The position numbers and the translations under genes are program-made. A model generated the notes under the pieces. It worked only from the letters and a program-made list of their open reading frames with translations. It did not search any database and was not told where the DNA came from. A DNA stretch of 64,000 nucleotides from Pandoraea iniqua (GTDB lineage: Bacteria > Pseudomonadota > Gammaproteobacteria > Burkholderiales > Burkholderiaceae), in assembly GCF_902459685.1 (NCBI RefSeq), contig NZ_CABPSF010000001.1, positions 310,001 to 374,000 of the forward strand. The letters are read 5' to 3'. Of the stretch, positions 1 to 9,494 are shown in pieces. Positions within the stretch are counted from its first letter, which is position 1. The number at the start of each line of letters is the position of its first letter.

Positions 1-82
1 GATAAGGCGCCCGCAAGGCGCGACGCTACCCACAGCCCCCAAGTCATCAAGCCATCAAGCAGTCGGCAGGAGAACCATCGTC

Positions 83-1066
83 ATGACGCTTCGTATCGTA
101 TTTGCCGGCACGCCGGAATTCGCACAAACCGCGCTGGCCGCCATCGATGCGGCGGGTTTTCCGGTCGAGTTGGTGCTCACGCAACCCGATCGTCCGGCAG
201 GGCGGGGCATGAAGTTGCAGGCCAGCCCGGTCAAACGCTACGCCGAAGCGCACGGCATGCCGGTCGCACAGCCGCCGTCGCTGCGCCGTAATGGCAAGTA
301 TCCGGAAGCGGCGATTGCGGCCATCGACCAACTGCGCGCGCTGGCCCCCGATGTGATGGTGGTGGCGGCTTACGGCCTGATCCTGCCGCAGGAAGTGCTC
401 GATCTGCCGCGCTACGGCTGCCTGAACATTCACGGTTCGCTGTTGCCGCGCTGGCGCGGTGCGGCACCGATTCACCGCGCGATCGAAGCGGGCGACGCCG
501 AGACGGGCATCACCATCATGCAGATGGACGCCGGGCTGGACACCGGCGCGATGATTCTGCGCGAAGCCGAACCCATCGGCCCCGACGACACCACGGCCAC
601 GTTGCACGACCGCATGGCGGCGCTGGGCGGCAAGCTGATCGTCGACGCACTGCGCCAGTTGGCGCGCGACGGCAAATTGCCGGCCGAGCCTCAGCCCGAC
701 GCTGGCGTGACCTATGCTGAGAAGATAGCCAAGCAGGAAGCGGCGCTCGACTGGCGCCGGCCGGCACAGGCGCTGGCACGTCAGGTGAGGGCGTTCGATC
801 CGTTCCCCGGCGCGCTCGGCACGCTGCGTGGCACGGCCGTGAAGCTCTGGCGCGCGAATGCGGTGGCCGGCAAGGCTGGCGCAACCCCCGGCACCGTTCT
901 CGAAGTGAGCGCTGACGCCGTGGTCATCGCCTGCGGCGAAGGCGCGCTGAACGTGACCGAATGCCAGAAGCCGGGTGGCAAGCGCCTGCCGGTGCGCGAG
1001 TTTCTCGCGGGATTTGCCATTGCGCCGGGCGACACGTTCGACGCCGTGCCGGGCACCGATGCCTGA
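83..1066 (+). CDS. fmt: Methionyl-tRNA formyltransferase
   Basis: Cytoplasmic enzyme that formylates the amino group of Met-tRNAfMet from 10-formyl-tetrahydrofolate, allowing initiation. The 327-residue product has the family's usual length. The N-terminal formyltransferase domain begins with a typical Rossmann start ([11 protein letters not shown]) and contains the catalytic-site stretch HGSLLP at about residues 117-122, followed by RGAAPI and the [13 protein letters not shown] segment. The C-terminal tRNA-binding domain follows from about residue 205. The ATG at 83 is preceded by AGGAGA at 68-73, a good ribosome binding site. def usually lies directly upstream in this group and would be just outside the window. 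Confidence 0.97.
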   Translation: MTLRIVFAGTPEFAQTALAAIDAAGFPVELVLTQPDRPAGRGMKLQASPVKRYAEAHGMPVAQPPSLRRNGKYPEAAIAAIDQLRALAPDVMVVAAYGLILPQEVLDLPRYGCLNIHGSLLPRWRGAAPIHRAIEAGDAETGITIMQMDAGLDTGAMILREAEPIGPDDTTATLHDRMAALGGKLIVDALRQLARDGKLPAEPQPDAGVTYAEKIAKQEAALDWRRPAQALARQVRAFDPFPGALGTLRGTAVKLWRANAVAGKAGATPGTVLEVSADAVVIACGEGALNVTECQKPGGKRLPVREFLAGFAIAPGDTFDAVPGTDA

Positions 1067-1211
1067 CATCGACTGCGGACATCGACAAGTCAGTTGCGGG
1101 TTTTATTCTTCAAAATTCGATAAACGACCCGCAAACATCGGCGAAAGCGTCGGCAAGCGGCAGCAACCGCGCTGAAGTGGCGTGCAATTTGCTCGCGGGC
1201 ATTGAATTTTC

Positions 1212-1227
1212 GATGAGTTGCCTCATC
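1212..1227. promoter_or_regulatory. Short inverted repeat upstream of htpX
   Basis: GATGAG and CTCATC form a perfect 6-bp inverted repeat around a 4-base centre, about 65 bases before the htpX start, in a 227-base spacer that is more AT-rich than its surroundings. It could be an operator or a small leader hairpin. I recognise no specific regulator site. Confidence 0.3.
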
Positions 1228-1293
1228 TAACGCCCGAGGACACGCGAAGTGCGTGCAATCCTCAGGTCACCCAGATTTGCAGAGGAGAACACC

Positions 1294-2154
1294 ATGTTCA
1301 ATTGGATGAAGACCACCCTGCTGATGGCGGCCATCACCGCGTTGTTCATGGTGGTGGGCGGCATGATCGGCGGCAAGCAGGGCATGATGCTCGCGCTGGC
1401 AGTTGCGCTCGCGATGAATTTCTTTTCGTACTGGTTCTCGGACAAGATGGTGCTGCGCATGTACAACGCGCAGCAAGTCGACGAGACCAGCGCGCCGCAG
1501 TTCTACAACATGGTGCGTGAGCTGTCGCAACGCGCCGGCTTGCCGATGCCGAAGGTGTATCTGATCAATGAAGATGCGCCCAACGCGTTCGCGACCGGCC
1601 GTAATCCGGAAAATGCGGCCGTGGCGGCGACCACCGGCATCTTGCGTGTGCTCTCCGATCGCGAACTGCGCGGCGTGATGGCGCACGAACTGGCCCACGT
1701 GAAGCACCGCGATATTCTGATTTCGACCATCTCGGCCACCATGGCCGGTGCGATCTCGGCGCTGGCCAACTTCGCGATGTTCTTCGGTGGGCGCGATCAG
1801 AATGGCCGTCCGAGCAATCCGATTGCGAGCATTGCGGTGGCGATTCTCGCGCCGCTGGCCGCCTCGCTGATCCAGATGGCGATCTCGCGGGCGCGTGAGT
1901 TCGAAGCGGATCGTGGCGGCGCCGAAATTTCGGGCGATCCGCAGGCATTGGCGGCGGCGCTCGACAAGATTCATCGCTTTGCGCAGGGCATTCCGTTCGA
2001 GGCCGCCGAGCAGCATCCGGCCACGGCGCAGATGATGATCATGAACCCGCTCTCGGGCGGCGCGATCGCCAATCTGTTCTCGACGCACCCGGCAACCGAA
2101 GAGCGCATAGCGCGATTGATGGAAATGGCGCGCACCGGTCAGTATCCGGTTTGA
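1294..2154 (+). CDS. htpX: HtpX membrane zinc metalloprotease
   Basis: Inner-membrane M48-family protease involved in quality control of membrane proteins under heat or envelope stress. The zinc-binding HELAH motif is at about residues 131-135, and the third zinc ligand lies in the EFEADRGG segment at about residue 205. Two hydrophobic segments at the N-terminus and two around the active-site helix match the family. The 286-residue length is normal. I placed the start at the ATG at 1294 because the protein then begins MFNWMK like other HtpX proteins, and AGAGGAG lies just upstream; an upstream in-frame ATG at 1249 lacks both supports. Confidence 0.96.
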   Translation: MFNWMKTTLLMAAITALFMVVGGMIGGKQGMMLALAVALAMNFFSYWFSDKMVLRMYNAQQVDETSAPQFYNMVRELSQRAGLPMPKVYLINEDAPNAFATGRNPENAAVAATTGILRVLSDRELRGVMAHELAHVKHRDILISTISATMAGAISALANFAMFFGGRDQNGRPSNPIASIAVAILAPLAASLIQMAISRAREFEADRGGAEISGDPQALAAALDKIHRFAQGIPFEAAEQHPATAQMMIMNPLSGGAIANLFSTHPATEERIARLMEMARTGQYPV

Positions 2155-2195
2155 GGTTGGGCAGGACCGGGGCGTGCCGGTGCGGAATGCCTTCG

Positions 2196-2220
2196 CAATC
2201 CATCCCAATCCATCCCAATC
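2196..2220. repeat. Short tandem repeat, 10-base unit
   Basis: Two perfect copies of CATCCCAATC (2201-2220) plus half a copy before them lie in the 245-base spacer between htpX and rsmB. Nothing else in that spacer is recognisable as a gene. Confidence 0.6.
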
Positions 2221-2399
2221 GAACGCTAACCGGCGCCGTCCATCGCGCCCCGCGTGAGTGAGGACTGACCGCGCATGGCCTGACGGCGTCCTACGGGTCG
2301 CCGTCCGTTGGCTGTCAGTCTGCTATCCTGTCGCCCGACAGCCGTCCGATAGCCCCCTATGCCCGCCGTCGCGCGGGCATATTCGTTTGTAGAAAGCCC

Positions 2400-3713
2400 A
2401 TGCCGCAAGCCACTCTGCCCACCGAATCTCTGGCGTACGCGCTGCAACGTGCCGCGCAAACCCTCGAATCTGTCCAGAAGGGCATGGCGTTGCCGCAGGC
2501 ACTCGCACAGGCGACCGCGCAGTGTGCCCCGGGCACCCGCGCCGCCACACAAGATCTCGCCTACCGCACCGTACGCCGTCTTGGCAGCAGCCGCGCTTTG
2601 CTGGCCGTGCTGGTCAAGCCCGCGATGCAAGCCCGTGTGCGCGACATCCTGCTGTGCGCACTCGCGCTGCTGCAAGACCCTGTGGAAGACGCTGCGTACA
2701 CCGAATTTACCGTGGTCGATCAGGCCGTCGAAGCCATTGCCGCGCAACGCCGCACTGCCGCCGCGAAGGGGCTGGCCAATGCGGTGCTGCGCCGCTTCCT
2801 GCGCGAGCGCGAGGCATTGCTGGCCCAGATCGCCAAACAACCCGAAGCGCGCTGGAACTACCCCGCGTGGTGGATCAACACCGTGCGCGACGCGTATCCC
2901 GACCAATGGGAGACCTTGCTCACCGCCGGCGACAACCGGGGGCCGATGACCCTGCGTGTGAATACGCGGCGCGTGAGCGTGGCAGCCATGCAGGAGACGC
3001 TGTCGCTCGCCGGCATGGCGTCCGACGTCGTGGGTCCCGTCGCCCTGCGCCTCGCGCAAGCGGTGCCGGTGGACCGGCTGCCGGGTTTCGCCGAAGGCTG
3101 GGTGTCGATTCAGGACGCGGGTGCCCAACTGGCCGCACCGCTCGTGCTCGGCGACAACCCCCGTGCAGGCATGCGCGTACTCGATGCATGCGCCGCGCCG
3201 GGCGGCAAGACTGGCCATCTGCTGGAACTCGCCGACGTGCAGGTCACCGCGCTGGAGTCCGACCGCACCCGCGTGCCGCGCATCTATGAAAACCTGGAGC
3301 GCCTCGGGCTGTCGGCCGACGTGCGCATCGGCGACGCGGGCAACCCGGCCAAGTGGTCGGGTGGCGGTTGGGACGGTGTGCCGTTCGACCGCATTCTGGC
3401 TGACGTGCCGTGCTCGGCGGCGGGCATCGTGCGCCGGCATCCGGACATTCGCTGGTTGCGCCGTGCCGACGACATCCCGGCGCTGGTGGCCGAGCAGCAG
3501 CGCATTTTGCTGTCGCTGTGGGAAACGCTGGCCGTCGGCGGCGAGCTGGTCTACGTCACGTGCTCCATCTTCCCATCGGAAAACGAACAGCAAGCGCAAT
3601 GGTTTGAACGCGTTCGCGCAGATGCGGTACGATTGGACGCTCCCGGGCAATTGCTGATGACCCCTGGCGGCGCCCATGACGGCTTCTATTACGCTCGCTT
3701 CCAGAAACGGTGA
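2400..3713 (+). CDS. rsmB: 16S rRNA (cytosine-967-C5)-methyltransferase RsmB
   Basis: Cytoplasmic SAM-dependent methyltransferase that makes m5C967 in 16S rRNA. The N-terminal NusB-like RNA-binding domain covers about residues 10-140. The methyltransferase domain has the SAM motif CAAPGGKTG near residue 264, the DVPCSAAG motif near 336 and the TCSIFPSENE motif near 388. The two cysteines in the latter motifs are the release and catalytic cysteines of this m5C family. The 437-residue length is typical. Its stop overlaps the GTG start of the next gene, so the two are translationally coupled. Confidence 0.95.
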   Translation: MPQATLPTESLAYALQRAAQTLESVQKGMALPQALAQATAQCAPGTRAATQDLAYRTVRRLGSSRALLAVLVKPAMQARVRDILLCALALLQDPVEDAAYTEFTVVDQAVEAIAAQRRTAAAKGLANAVLRRFLREREALLAQIAKQPEARWNYPAWWINTVRDAYPDQWETLLTAGDNRGPMTLRVNTRRVSVAAMQETLSLAGMASDVVGPVALRLAQAVPVDRLPGFAEGWVSIQDAGAQLAAPLVLGDNPRAGMRVLDACAAPGGKTGHLLELADVQVTALESDRTRVPRIYENLERLGLSADVRIGDAGNPAKWSGGGWDGVPFDRILADVPCSAAGIVRRHPDIRWLRRADDIPALVAEQQRILLSLWETLAVGGELVYVTCSIFPSENEQQAQWFERVRADAVRLDAPGQLLMTPGGAHDGFYYARFQKR

Positions 3714-4582
3714 CTTTCTCCCAACGGCTACTGGCCTGCCTGCTGCCGCTGCTGTGCGTTGTTACGCTCGGCTTTGCGGGGCCGGCACGCGCCGACAACG
3801 AAATTCAGGTGCGCGAAGCCCGGCTCGAGTCCTCCGAAGGCGGCTGGACGCTCGACGCGCGTTTCGCGTTCGAACTCAACAGTAGTCTGGAAGACGCAGT
3901 CAATCGCGGTATCTCCCTCTACTTCACGACCGACTTCGAACTCACCCGCTCGCGCTGGTACTGGTTCGACGAGAAGGTCGTCACCAGCTCGCAGAGTGTG
4001 CGGCTGTGGTTCCAGCCGCTGACACGTCAATATCGCGTCTCGAGCAATAACGGCAACAGCAGCAACAGCGGCCTGCAACTCGGCTTCAGTTCGCTGCGTG
4101 AGGCGATGGCACTGGTGCGCAATGTGAGCGGCTGGCGCGTCATCGAGAAAGGTGTGGTCAAGCCCGGCACGCAGTATCAGGCGTCGGTGCGCATGCGGCT
4201 CGACAATGCCCTCATGCCCAAGCCGTTCCAGATCGATGCGGTGAACAATCGCGACTGGAACCTGAGCTCGGACTGGGCGCGCTTCCTGTTCTCGCCGCCG
4301 CAGCCGCCTGCGGCCGCCAGTCTGCCGGGTGCGGCAGGCATGAACGCGTTGGCCTCTGCCGCACCTGCGGTCGCACCGTCTCAGGCATCCAACCCATCCG
4401 GCAGTGTGTCGGCCACGTCGTCGGGTGGTTTGTCCGCCAACACTGCACCGGCACTCCCGATTGCGTTGCTGGCCTCGCCCGCCGACGAGGACGCCGCGTC
4501 GAGTCCGGTGGCGCGGCTCACTGGCCGCCTGCCGCTGGCGTTCAGCGCGGCGCTGCCGCCGGGGGCGTCTCGTGTCAAGTAA
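3710..4582 (+). CDS. DUF4390 domain exported protein
   Basis: Function unknown. The 290-residue product has an N-terminal signal peptide (hydrophobic core around residues 5-22, cleavage probably after GPARA). It then has a DUF4390 domain at about residues 28-200, with the tryptophan/tyrosine-rich segment SRWYWFDE. From about residue 200 it becomes a low-complexity Ala/Ser/Pro tail. The GTG start overlaps the rsmB stop and the end overlaps the ntrY start by 11 bases, so it sits in one operon with both. This rsmB-DUF4390-ntrY order is common in Burkholderiales, which suggests a link to envelope sensing by NtrY; that link is inference. Confidence 0.85.
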   Translation: MTFSQRLLACLLPLLCVVTLGFAGPARADNEIQVREARLESSEGGWTLDARFAFELNSSLEDAVNRGISLYFTTDFELTRSRWYWFDEKVVTSSQSVRLWFQPLTRQYRVSSNNGNSSNSGLQLGFSSLREAMALVRNVSGWRVIEKGVVKPGTQYQASVRMRLDNALMPKPFQIDAVNNRDWNLSSDWARFLFSPPQPPAAASLPGAAGMNALASAAPAVAPSQASNPSGSVSATSSGGLSANTAPALPIALLASPADEDAASSPVARLTGRLPLAFSAALPPGASRVK

Positions 4583-6926
4583 CAACGGCGGCGGCCTGCT
4601 CAAGCGCATTGTCATTCGCACGCTGATCGTCACGATGGCGCTGGTCGCCATCGGCCTGTTCGGCCTGCTGGCGCTGGCCTCGGCCAACACGGAATTCTTC
4701 GATCGCTACTACTCGCTGCTCTACACGGCGAACATCGCGGTCGCGATCATCTTCGTCTTCATCGTCGGGGCGCTGATCTGGATCATTCTGGTGCGCTTGC
4801 GCCAGCGACGCTTCGGCACGCGCCTGCTCGCCAAGCTCGCAATCTTCTTCGCACTGGTGGGCGTCTTGCCGGGCGGCATCATCTATCTGGTGTCGCTGCA
4901 ATTCGTCTCGCGCAGTATCGAGTCGTGGTTCGACGTGCGTGTGGAAACCGCACTCGACTCCGGGCTGGAACTCGGCCGCGCGATTCTGAACAACGGCTTG
5001 TCCGATCTGAGCGCCAAGGCACAACTCGTTGCCGACAATCTCACCGCGAGCGGCGACAAGGGCGGCACGCTCACGCTGCTGCGCATGCGCGACCAGTTCG
5101 GTTTGCAGGACGCGACCATCGTCGACGGCAACGGCCGCGTGCTTGCCTCCGCCTCGGGCAACTTCAACGCGCTGGTGCCCGACTTGCCCACGCCGCTCAT
5201 GCTGCGGCAGGCGCGTGCACAATCGCGCGGCTATACGGCCATCGAAGGGGGCGGCGAGGGCTACGACCGGCACACCTCGGACGACCAGTTGCGCTGGCGC
5301 GTGGTGATGCGCATTCCGTCGAGCTACACCTCCTCGTTGCAAGACGAAGAGCGCTTCCTGCAAGTCACGCAGTTGGTGCCAGCCAATCTGGCGCAGAACG
5401 CCGAAGCGGTGCAGAACGCCTATCGTGAATATCAGGAGAAGGCGCTTGGCCGGACCGGCTTGCGCAAGATGTATATCGGCACGCTGACGCTATCGCTGTT
5501 TCTCGCCACCTTCGTGGCTATGATGCTGGCGCTGGCGCTCGGGAGTCAGTTGGCACGGCCGCTGTTCCTGCTCGCACGCGGCACACAGGAAGTGGCGGCG
5601 GGCGATCTCTCGCCCAAGGGCGAAGTGCGCACCAACGACGAGTTGGGCTTCCTCACGCAGGCCTTCAACGCGATGACACGGCAGCTTTCCGACGCGCGCG
5701 CCACGGTCGAGCGCAATCGGCTGGCGCTCGAAAGCTCGAAGGCACACTTGGAAAGTATTCTGTCGAGCCTGACCGCCGGAGTGTTCGTGTTCGACCGTGA
5801 TTTCCGGCTGACCACGGCCAACTCGGGGGCCGAGCGCATCTTCAAGCAGAGCTTTCAGGGCGAATTGAATCGCTCGCCCTCGCATATTCCGGCGCTCGTG
5901 GAGTTTGGCGAGACGCTGCGCCGGGCCTTCGCCGATCGCGATGCGAATGCCGACCTCGGCCCCGGTGGACACTGGCAGCAGCAGATCGGGCTGACGTTGC
6001 CCGGCGAAACCGATTCGGTGACCTTGCTCGTGCGCGGCTCGCATCTGCCCGAACCGGCGATGGCGGTGGCCGGCGTGCCCACGCGCTCCGGTGGCGGGTA
6101 TGTGGTGGTGTTCGACGACATCAGCGACGTGATCTCGGCACAGCGCTCGGTGGCATGGGCGGAAGTGGCGCGGCGTCTTGCGCACGAGATCAAGAACCCG
6201 CTCACGCCGATTCAGCTCTCCGCCGAGCGCTTGCAGATGAAGCTCTCCGACAAGTTGCCGCCGGCCGAAGCCGAAGTCCTGCGGCGCGGCGCGACGACCA
6301 TCGTCAATCAGGTGGCGGCGATGAAGCGCATGGTCGACGATTTCCGCGACTACGCGCGGCTGCCGCCGGCGATCATGCATTCGCTGCAACTCAACGAGCT
6401 GATTGGCGAGGTATTGACGCTATACGGGGTGGATGAAGGGCGCGGTGCGATCCGTCCCTATCTCGGTGCGGACCTGCCGGAAATTCGAGGCGACTCGACG
6501 CAATTGCGTCAGGTTATCCATAATCTGCTGCAAAATGCTCAAGATGCGGTGAGTGGAACCGAAAACCCTCTTATCACTGTGGAAACGAAGACAGTAGAAT
6601 ACGCAGGAACGGACGCGGCGCCCGGAGAACCGAAACGCACGGCAGTGCGTCTCACGATCACGGACAATGGGCCAGGCTTCCCGGCACGCATCCTGACCCG
6701 CGCATTCGAACCGTATGTAACGACCAAGGCTAAGGGCACGGGGCTCGGTCTGGCGATGGTCAAGAAGATCATCGACGAACATCAGGCGCGCATCGACATC
6801 CGCAACCGGACGTTGCCCGAGGGTGAGGGCAGTGCGGGGGCACAGATTTCGATCTTGTTTACTCAATTGGCTGACGACCAGGATCTGTCGCGCAACAAGC
6901 CGACAGAACACACGAAGGTAGCGTAA
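4572..6926 (+). CDS. ntrY: NtrY-type membrane sensor histidine kinase
   Basis: Inner-membrane kinase of the NtrY/NtrX two-component system, associated with nitrogen or redox and envelope responses. Hydrophobic segments near residues 15-40, 55-80 and 90-115, and one near 300-325, bracket a periplasmic domain. A HAMP segment, a PAS-like domain, the HisKA box with phospho-acceptor His at about residue 538 (HEIKNPLTP) and a HATPase domain with DNGPGFP and GTGLGLAMV boxes follow. Length is 784 residues. I chose the GTG at 4572 because it starts just before the first membrane segment and overlaps the DUF4390 gene. The next gene starts one base after its stop. Confidence 0.93.
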   Translation: MSSNNGGGLLKRIVIRTLIVTMALVAIGLFGLLALASANTEFFDRYYSLLYTANIAVAIIFVFIVGALIWIILVRLRQRRFGTRLLAKLAIFFALVGVLPGGIIYLVSLQFVSRSIESWFDVRVETALDSGLELGRAILNNGLSDLSAKAQLVADNLTASGDKGGTLTLLRMRDQFGLQDATIVDGNGRVLASASGNFNALVPDLPTPLMLRQARAQSRGYTAIEGGGEGYDRHTSDDQLRWRVVMRIPSSYTSSLQDEERFLQVTQLVPANLAQNAEAVQNAYREYQEKALGRTGLRKMYIGTLTLSLFLATFVAMMLALALGSQLARPLFLLARGTQEVAAGDLSPKGEVRTNDELGFLTQAFNAMTRQLSDARATVERNRLALESSKAHLESILSSLTAGVFVFDRDFRLTTANSGAERIFKQSFQGELNRSPSHIPALVEFGETLRRAFADRDANADLGPGGHWQQQIGLTLPGETDSVTLLVRGSHLPEPAMAVAGVPTRSGGGYVVVFDDISDVISAQRSVAWAEVARRLAHEIKNPLTPIQLSAERLQMKLSDKLPPAEAEVLRRGATTIVNQVAAMKRMVDDFRDYARLPPAIMHSLQLNELIGEVLTLYGVDEGRGAIRPYLGADLPEIRGDSTQLRQVIHNLLQNAQDAVSGTENPLITVETKTVEYAGTDAAPGEPKRTAVRLTITDNGPGFPARILTRAFEPYVTTKAKGTGLGLAMVKKIIDEHQARIDIRNRTLPEGEGSAGAQISILFTQLADDQDLSRNKPTEHTKVA

Positions 6927-7664
6927 ATGGCAACCATTTTGGTGGTGGATGACGAAATGGGAATCCGGGAGCTGCTCTCGGAGATTCTGAGCGACGAGGG
7001 ACACGTCGTCGAGGTGGCGGAGAACGCACAGGAGGCTCGCGCCTATCGTGCGGCGCACACCCCCGACCTCGTGCTGCTCGATATTTGGATGCCCGATACC
7101 GACGGCGTGACATTGCTCAAGGAATGGGCGGCACAACAACTGCTCACCATGCCGGTGATCATGATGTCGGGCCACGCCACGATCGACACTGCCGTCGAGG
7201 CGACCAAGATCGGCGCGCTCAACTTCCTTGAAAAACCGATTGCCTTGCAGAAGCTGCTGCAAGCGGTCGAGCAGGGACTCGTGCGCGGCAAGCGCGACGC
7301 CGCCGGCGGTGCGCCGAGCGCGTTCGATGCCGCCGACGACGAGCTCGAAACCGGCGTGTTCGGCGAGAGCGAACCCCGCCACGCGGCAACGGGCCTGAAC
7401 GGTACGGCGGTGCATGCCCCGCTGGGTGCCCATGATGCCGACGGAGCCGTGGGCGCCGGGGGTGCCGGCCTTGCTGCCGACATTTCGTTCGACGTGCCGC
7501 TGCGCGAAGCGCGCGATGCGTTCGAGCGCGCGTACTTTGCTTATCATCTGGCGAAGGAACACGGCAGCATGACGCGCGTGGCCGAGAAGACCGGGTTGGA
7601 ACGCACGCACTTGTATCGCAAGCTCAAGCAACTGGGCGTGGAGCTTTCCAAGAGCAAGACCTGA
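6927..7664 (+). CDS. ntrX: NtrX-like response regulator without AAA+ domain
   Basis: Partner of the kinase immediately upstream, with no intergenic gap. Residues 1-120 form a receiver domain: the acidic pair is at VVDDE, the phosphorylation site is probably the Asp in LVLLDIWMPDTDG, and the conserved Lys is in NFLEKP. Residues about 120-185 are a low-complexity linker. The C-terminus (about 190-245) is a Fis-type helix-turn-helix, with TRVAEKTGLERTHLYRKLK. The sigma54-activating AAA+ domain of classical NtrX (about 450 residues) is absent. It probably binds DNA directly; calling it NtrX rests mainly on its neighbour. Confidence 0.88.
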   Translation: MATILVVDDEMGIRELLSEILSDEGHVVEVAENAQEARAYRAAHTPDLVLLDIWMPDTDGVTLLKEWAAQQLLTMPVIMMSGHATIDTAVEATKIGALNFLEKPIALQKLLQAVEQGLVRGKRDAAGGAPSAFDAADDELETGVFGESEPRHAATGLNGTAVHAPLGAHDADGAVGAGGAGLAADISFDVPLREARDAFERAYFAYHLAKEHGSMTRVAEKTGLERTHLYRKLKQLGVELSKSKT

Positions 7665-7665
7665 C

Positions 7666-7685
7666 GCACCGGTGAAAGCCGGTGC
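7666..7685 (+). terminator. Hairpin after ntrX, possible weak terminator
   Basis: GCACCGG and CCGGTGC form a perfect 7-bp stem with a 6-base loop directly after the ntrX stop. It is followed by CGTTG and not by a run of T, so it is a poor intrinsic terminator. It may instead protect the mRNA end. Confidence 0.4.
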
Positions 7686-7733
7686 CGTTGAAAGGCCGGC
7701 GCGCAATTCCCGCAGGTTTTTTCGACAAAGGGC

Positions 7734-7762
7734 TTGCGAAAATCATCAGGGCTCTCTATAAT
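7734..7762 (+). promoter_or_regulatory. Sigma70 promoter of tRNA-Phe
   Basis: TTGCGA (7734-7739) and a perfect TATAAT (7757-7762) are separated by 17 bases. The expected transcription start falls a few bases before the tRNA at 7775. This is the clearest housekeeping promoter in the window. Confidence 0.85.
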
Positions 7763-7774
7763 CGCTTTTCTCTT

Positions 7775-7850
7775 GGCCCGGTAGCTCAGTTGGTAGAGCA
7801 GCGGATTGAAAATCCGCGTGTCGTTGGTTCGATTCCGACCCAGGCCACCA
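7775..7850 (+). tRNA. tRNA-Phe (anticodon GAA)
   Basis: A complete cloverleaf can be folded. The D-arm is GCTC...GAGC, the anticodon stem is GCGGA/TCCGC around loop TTGAAAA (anticodon GAA), the T-arm is GTTGG/CCGAC around TTCGATT, and the 3' CCA is encoded. The acceptor stem GGCCCGG pairs with CCAGGCC except at position 5-68, where C faces A. The gene has its own promoter and terminator. Confidence 0.96.
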
Positions 7851-7858
7851 AATTCGAA

Positions 7859-7886
7859 GGGCTTGCGCACAGCGCAAGCCCTTTTT
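7859..7886 (+). terminator. Intrinsic terminator after tRNA-Phe
   Basis: GGGCTTGCGC and GCGCAAGCCC form a perfect 10-bp stem with a 3-base loop, followed by TTTTT. It starts nine bases after the tRNA. Confidence 0.92.
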
Positions 7887-8083
7887 GCGTTTCACGGAAA
7901 CGCGCCCCGATGAGGGGTATAACGCCGCGCTGATATCGCGATTCATCGCATTAGTCGCACGAAGTCGCATCACGTCGCGTTATGTCGCGTGACCCTCCCG
8001 CACGCGGGCTGCCCCGGTGGCCTGAATCGCGTGCCCGGCCCCCGTCGTCCTGACGGCGAGGGCGATACTGCTAGCGCAAGATC

Positions 8084-8827
8084 ATGACGACAAGCACCGA
8101 TTCCGCTCTGGTCCTGTTCTCCGGTGGACAGGATTCGACCACTTGCCTCGCGTGGGCGCTCTCGCGCTATGCGCGCGTCGAGACGCTGGGCTTCGACTAC
8201 GGCCAGCGCCATAGCGTCGAGCTGGAGTGCCGCACCGACGTCCTCGCGAAGATGCGTCAGCGCTTTCCGCACTGGGCACCGCGCATGGGCGACGATCACA
8301 TGATCGACCTGTCGATTCTTGGGCAAATCAGCGAGACCTCGCTCACGCGCGAGACCACCATCGCGATGGCGGCCAACAACCTGCCGAATACGTTCGTGCC
8401 GGGGCGCAATATTCTGTTCCTGACGATCGGTGCGACGATTGCCTACCGCCGCGGCTTGCGCGTGCTGGTGGGTGGCATGTGCGAGACGGACTTCTCTGGC
8501 TACCCCGATTGCCGCGACGACACCATGAAGGCCTTGCAGGTCGCGCTCAACCTTGGCATGGACCAGCGTTTCATCGTCGAGACGCCGCTGATGTGGATCG
8601 ACAAGGCCGATACGTGGCAGATGGCGCAGGATCTCGGCGGCAGCCTGCTGGTCGAAACCGTGCGTGAAGACACGCACACGTGCTATCTGGGCGAGCGCAG
8701 CGTGCTGCATCCGTGGGGTTACGGCTGTGGCGAATGCCCGGCGTGCCAGCTGCGTCAGCGCGGCTACGAGCAGTGGCGTGCACGCGGCAATGACGCGGAT
8801 AATCATCAGACGCACGGCGCGGCCTGA
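8084..8827 (+). CDS. queC: 7-cyano-7-deazaguanine (preQ0) synthase QueC
   Basis: Converts 7-carboxy-7-deazaguanine to preQ0 using ATP and ammonia in queuosine biosynthesis. The ATP-binding PP-loop SGGQDS is at residues 13-18. Zinc-binding cysteines lie in the CGECPAC cluster near the C-terminus. The 247-residue length is slightly longer than the E. coli protein. It is the first gene of a queC-queE-queD group, with queE 22 bases downstream. Confidence 0.95.
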   Translation: MTTSTDSALVLFSGGQDSTTCLAWALSRYARVETLGFDYGQRHSVELECRTDVLAKMRQRFPHWAPRMGDDHMIDLSILGQISETSLTRETTIAMAANNLPNTFVPGRNILFLTIGATIAYRRGLRVLVGGMCETDFSGYPDCRDDTMKALQVALNLGMDQRFIVETPLMWIDKADTWQMAQDLGGSLLVETVREDTHTCYLGERSVLHPWGYGCGECPACQLRQRGYEQWRARGNDADNHQTHGAA

Positions 8828-8849
8828 TCCATCAAGAATCGAGAGAATC

Positions 8850-9485
8850 ATGACGTACGCGGTAAAGGAAATCTTCTACACCTTGCAGGGCGAGGGCGCG
8901 AATGCCGGCCGCCCGGCGGTGTTCTGCCGGTTTGCGGGGTGCAACCTGTGGACCGGCCGCGAAGAGGACCGTGCCGAGGCCGTCTGCCAGTTCTGCGATA
9001 CCGAATTCGTCGGCACCGACGGCGAGAATGGCGGCAAGTACCGCACGCCGGCCGACCTCGTGGCGCAGATCGTGGCGTTGTGGCCGGAAGGCGACCGCGC
9101 GCATCGCTTCGTCGTTTGCACGGGCGGTGAGCCGCTGCTGCAACTCGATGCCCCGCTGATCGCGGCACTCCATGCCGAGGGTTTTCGCATCGCTGTGGAG
9201 ACCAACGGCACGCAAGTCGTGCCCGAGGGCATCGACTGGGTGTGCGTAAGCCCGAAGGCCGATGCCGGGCTGGTCGTCACGCGTGGCGATGAACTGAAGG
9301 TTGTCGTGCCGCAGGATCGCCAGCGTCTGGCTGAGTACGAGACGCTCGACTTCACGCACTTCTATCTCCAGCCGATGGATGGCCCGCTGCGCGACACCAA
9401 TACGAAGCTGGCGATCGACTATTGCAAGTCGCATCCGCGCTGGTCGCTGTCGATGCAGACGCACAAATACCTGAATATTCCCTGA
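8850..9485 (+). CDS. queE: 7-carboxy-7-deazaguanine synthase QueE
   Basis: Radical-SAM enzyme that rearranges 6-carboxy-tetrahydropterin to 7-carboxy-7-deazaguanine. The cluster-binding cysteines are spaced CX14CX2C (C at NLWTG, then CQFC) and not the usual CX3CX2C. This is the known arrangement in Burkholderia QueE. The TGGEPLLQ segment is the SAM-binding GGE motif. I start it at the ATG at 8850, giving 211 residues beginning MTYAVKEIF; GAGAGAA lies just upstream. An open frame extends further upstream but overlaps queC. Confidence 0.95.
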   Translation: MTYAVKEIFYTLQGEGANAGRPAVFCRFAGCNLWTGREEDRAEAVCQFCDTEFVGTDGENGGKYRTPADLVAQIVALWPEGDRAHRFVVCTGGEPLLQLDAPLIAALHAEGFRIAVETNGTQVVPEGIDWVCVSPKADAGLVVTRGDELKVVVPQDRQRLAEYETLDFTHFYLQPMDGPLRDTNTKLAIDYCKSHPRWSLSMQTHKYLNIP

Positions 9486-9494
9486 GCCGTTGCC

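Noticed and set aside
1-82. Possible end of def upstream of fmt
   Set aside because: The first bases contain a TAA, but too little sequence is present to support a partial gene.
4404-4571. Upstream in-frame extension of ntrY
   Set aside because: It is Arg/Pro-rich shadow sequence inside the DUF4390 gene; the GTG at 4572 gives a normal NtrY N-terminus.
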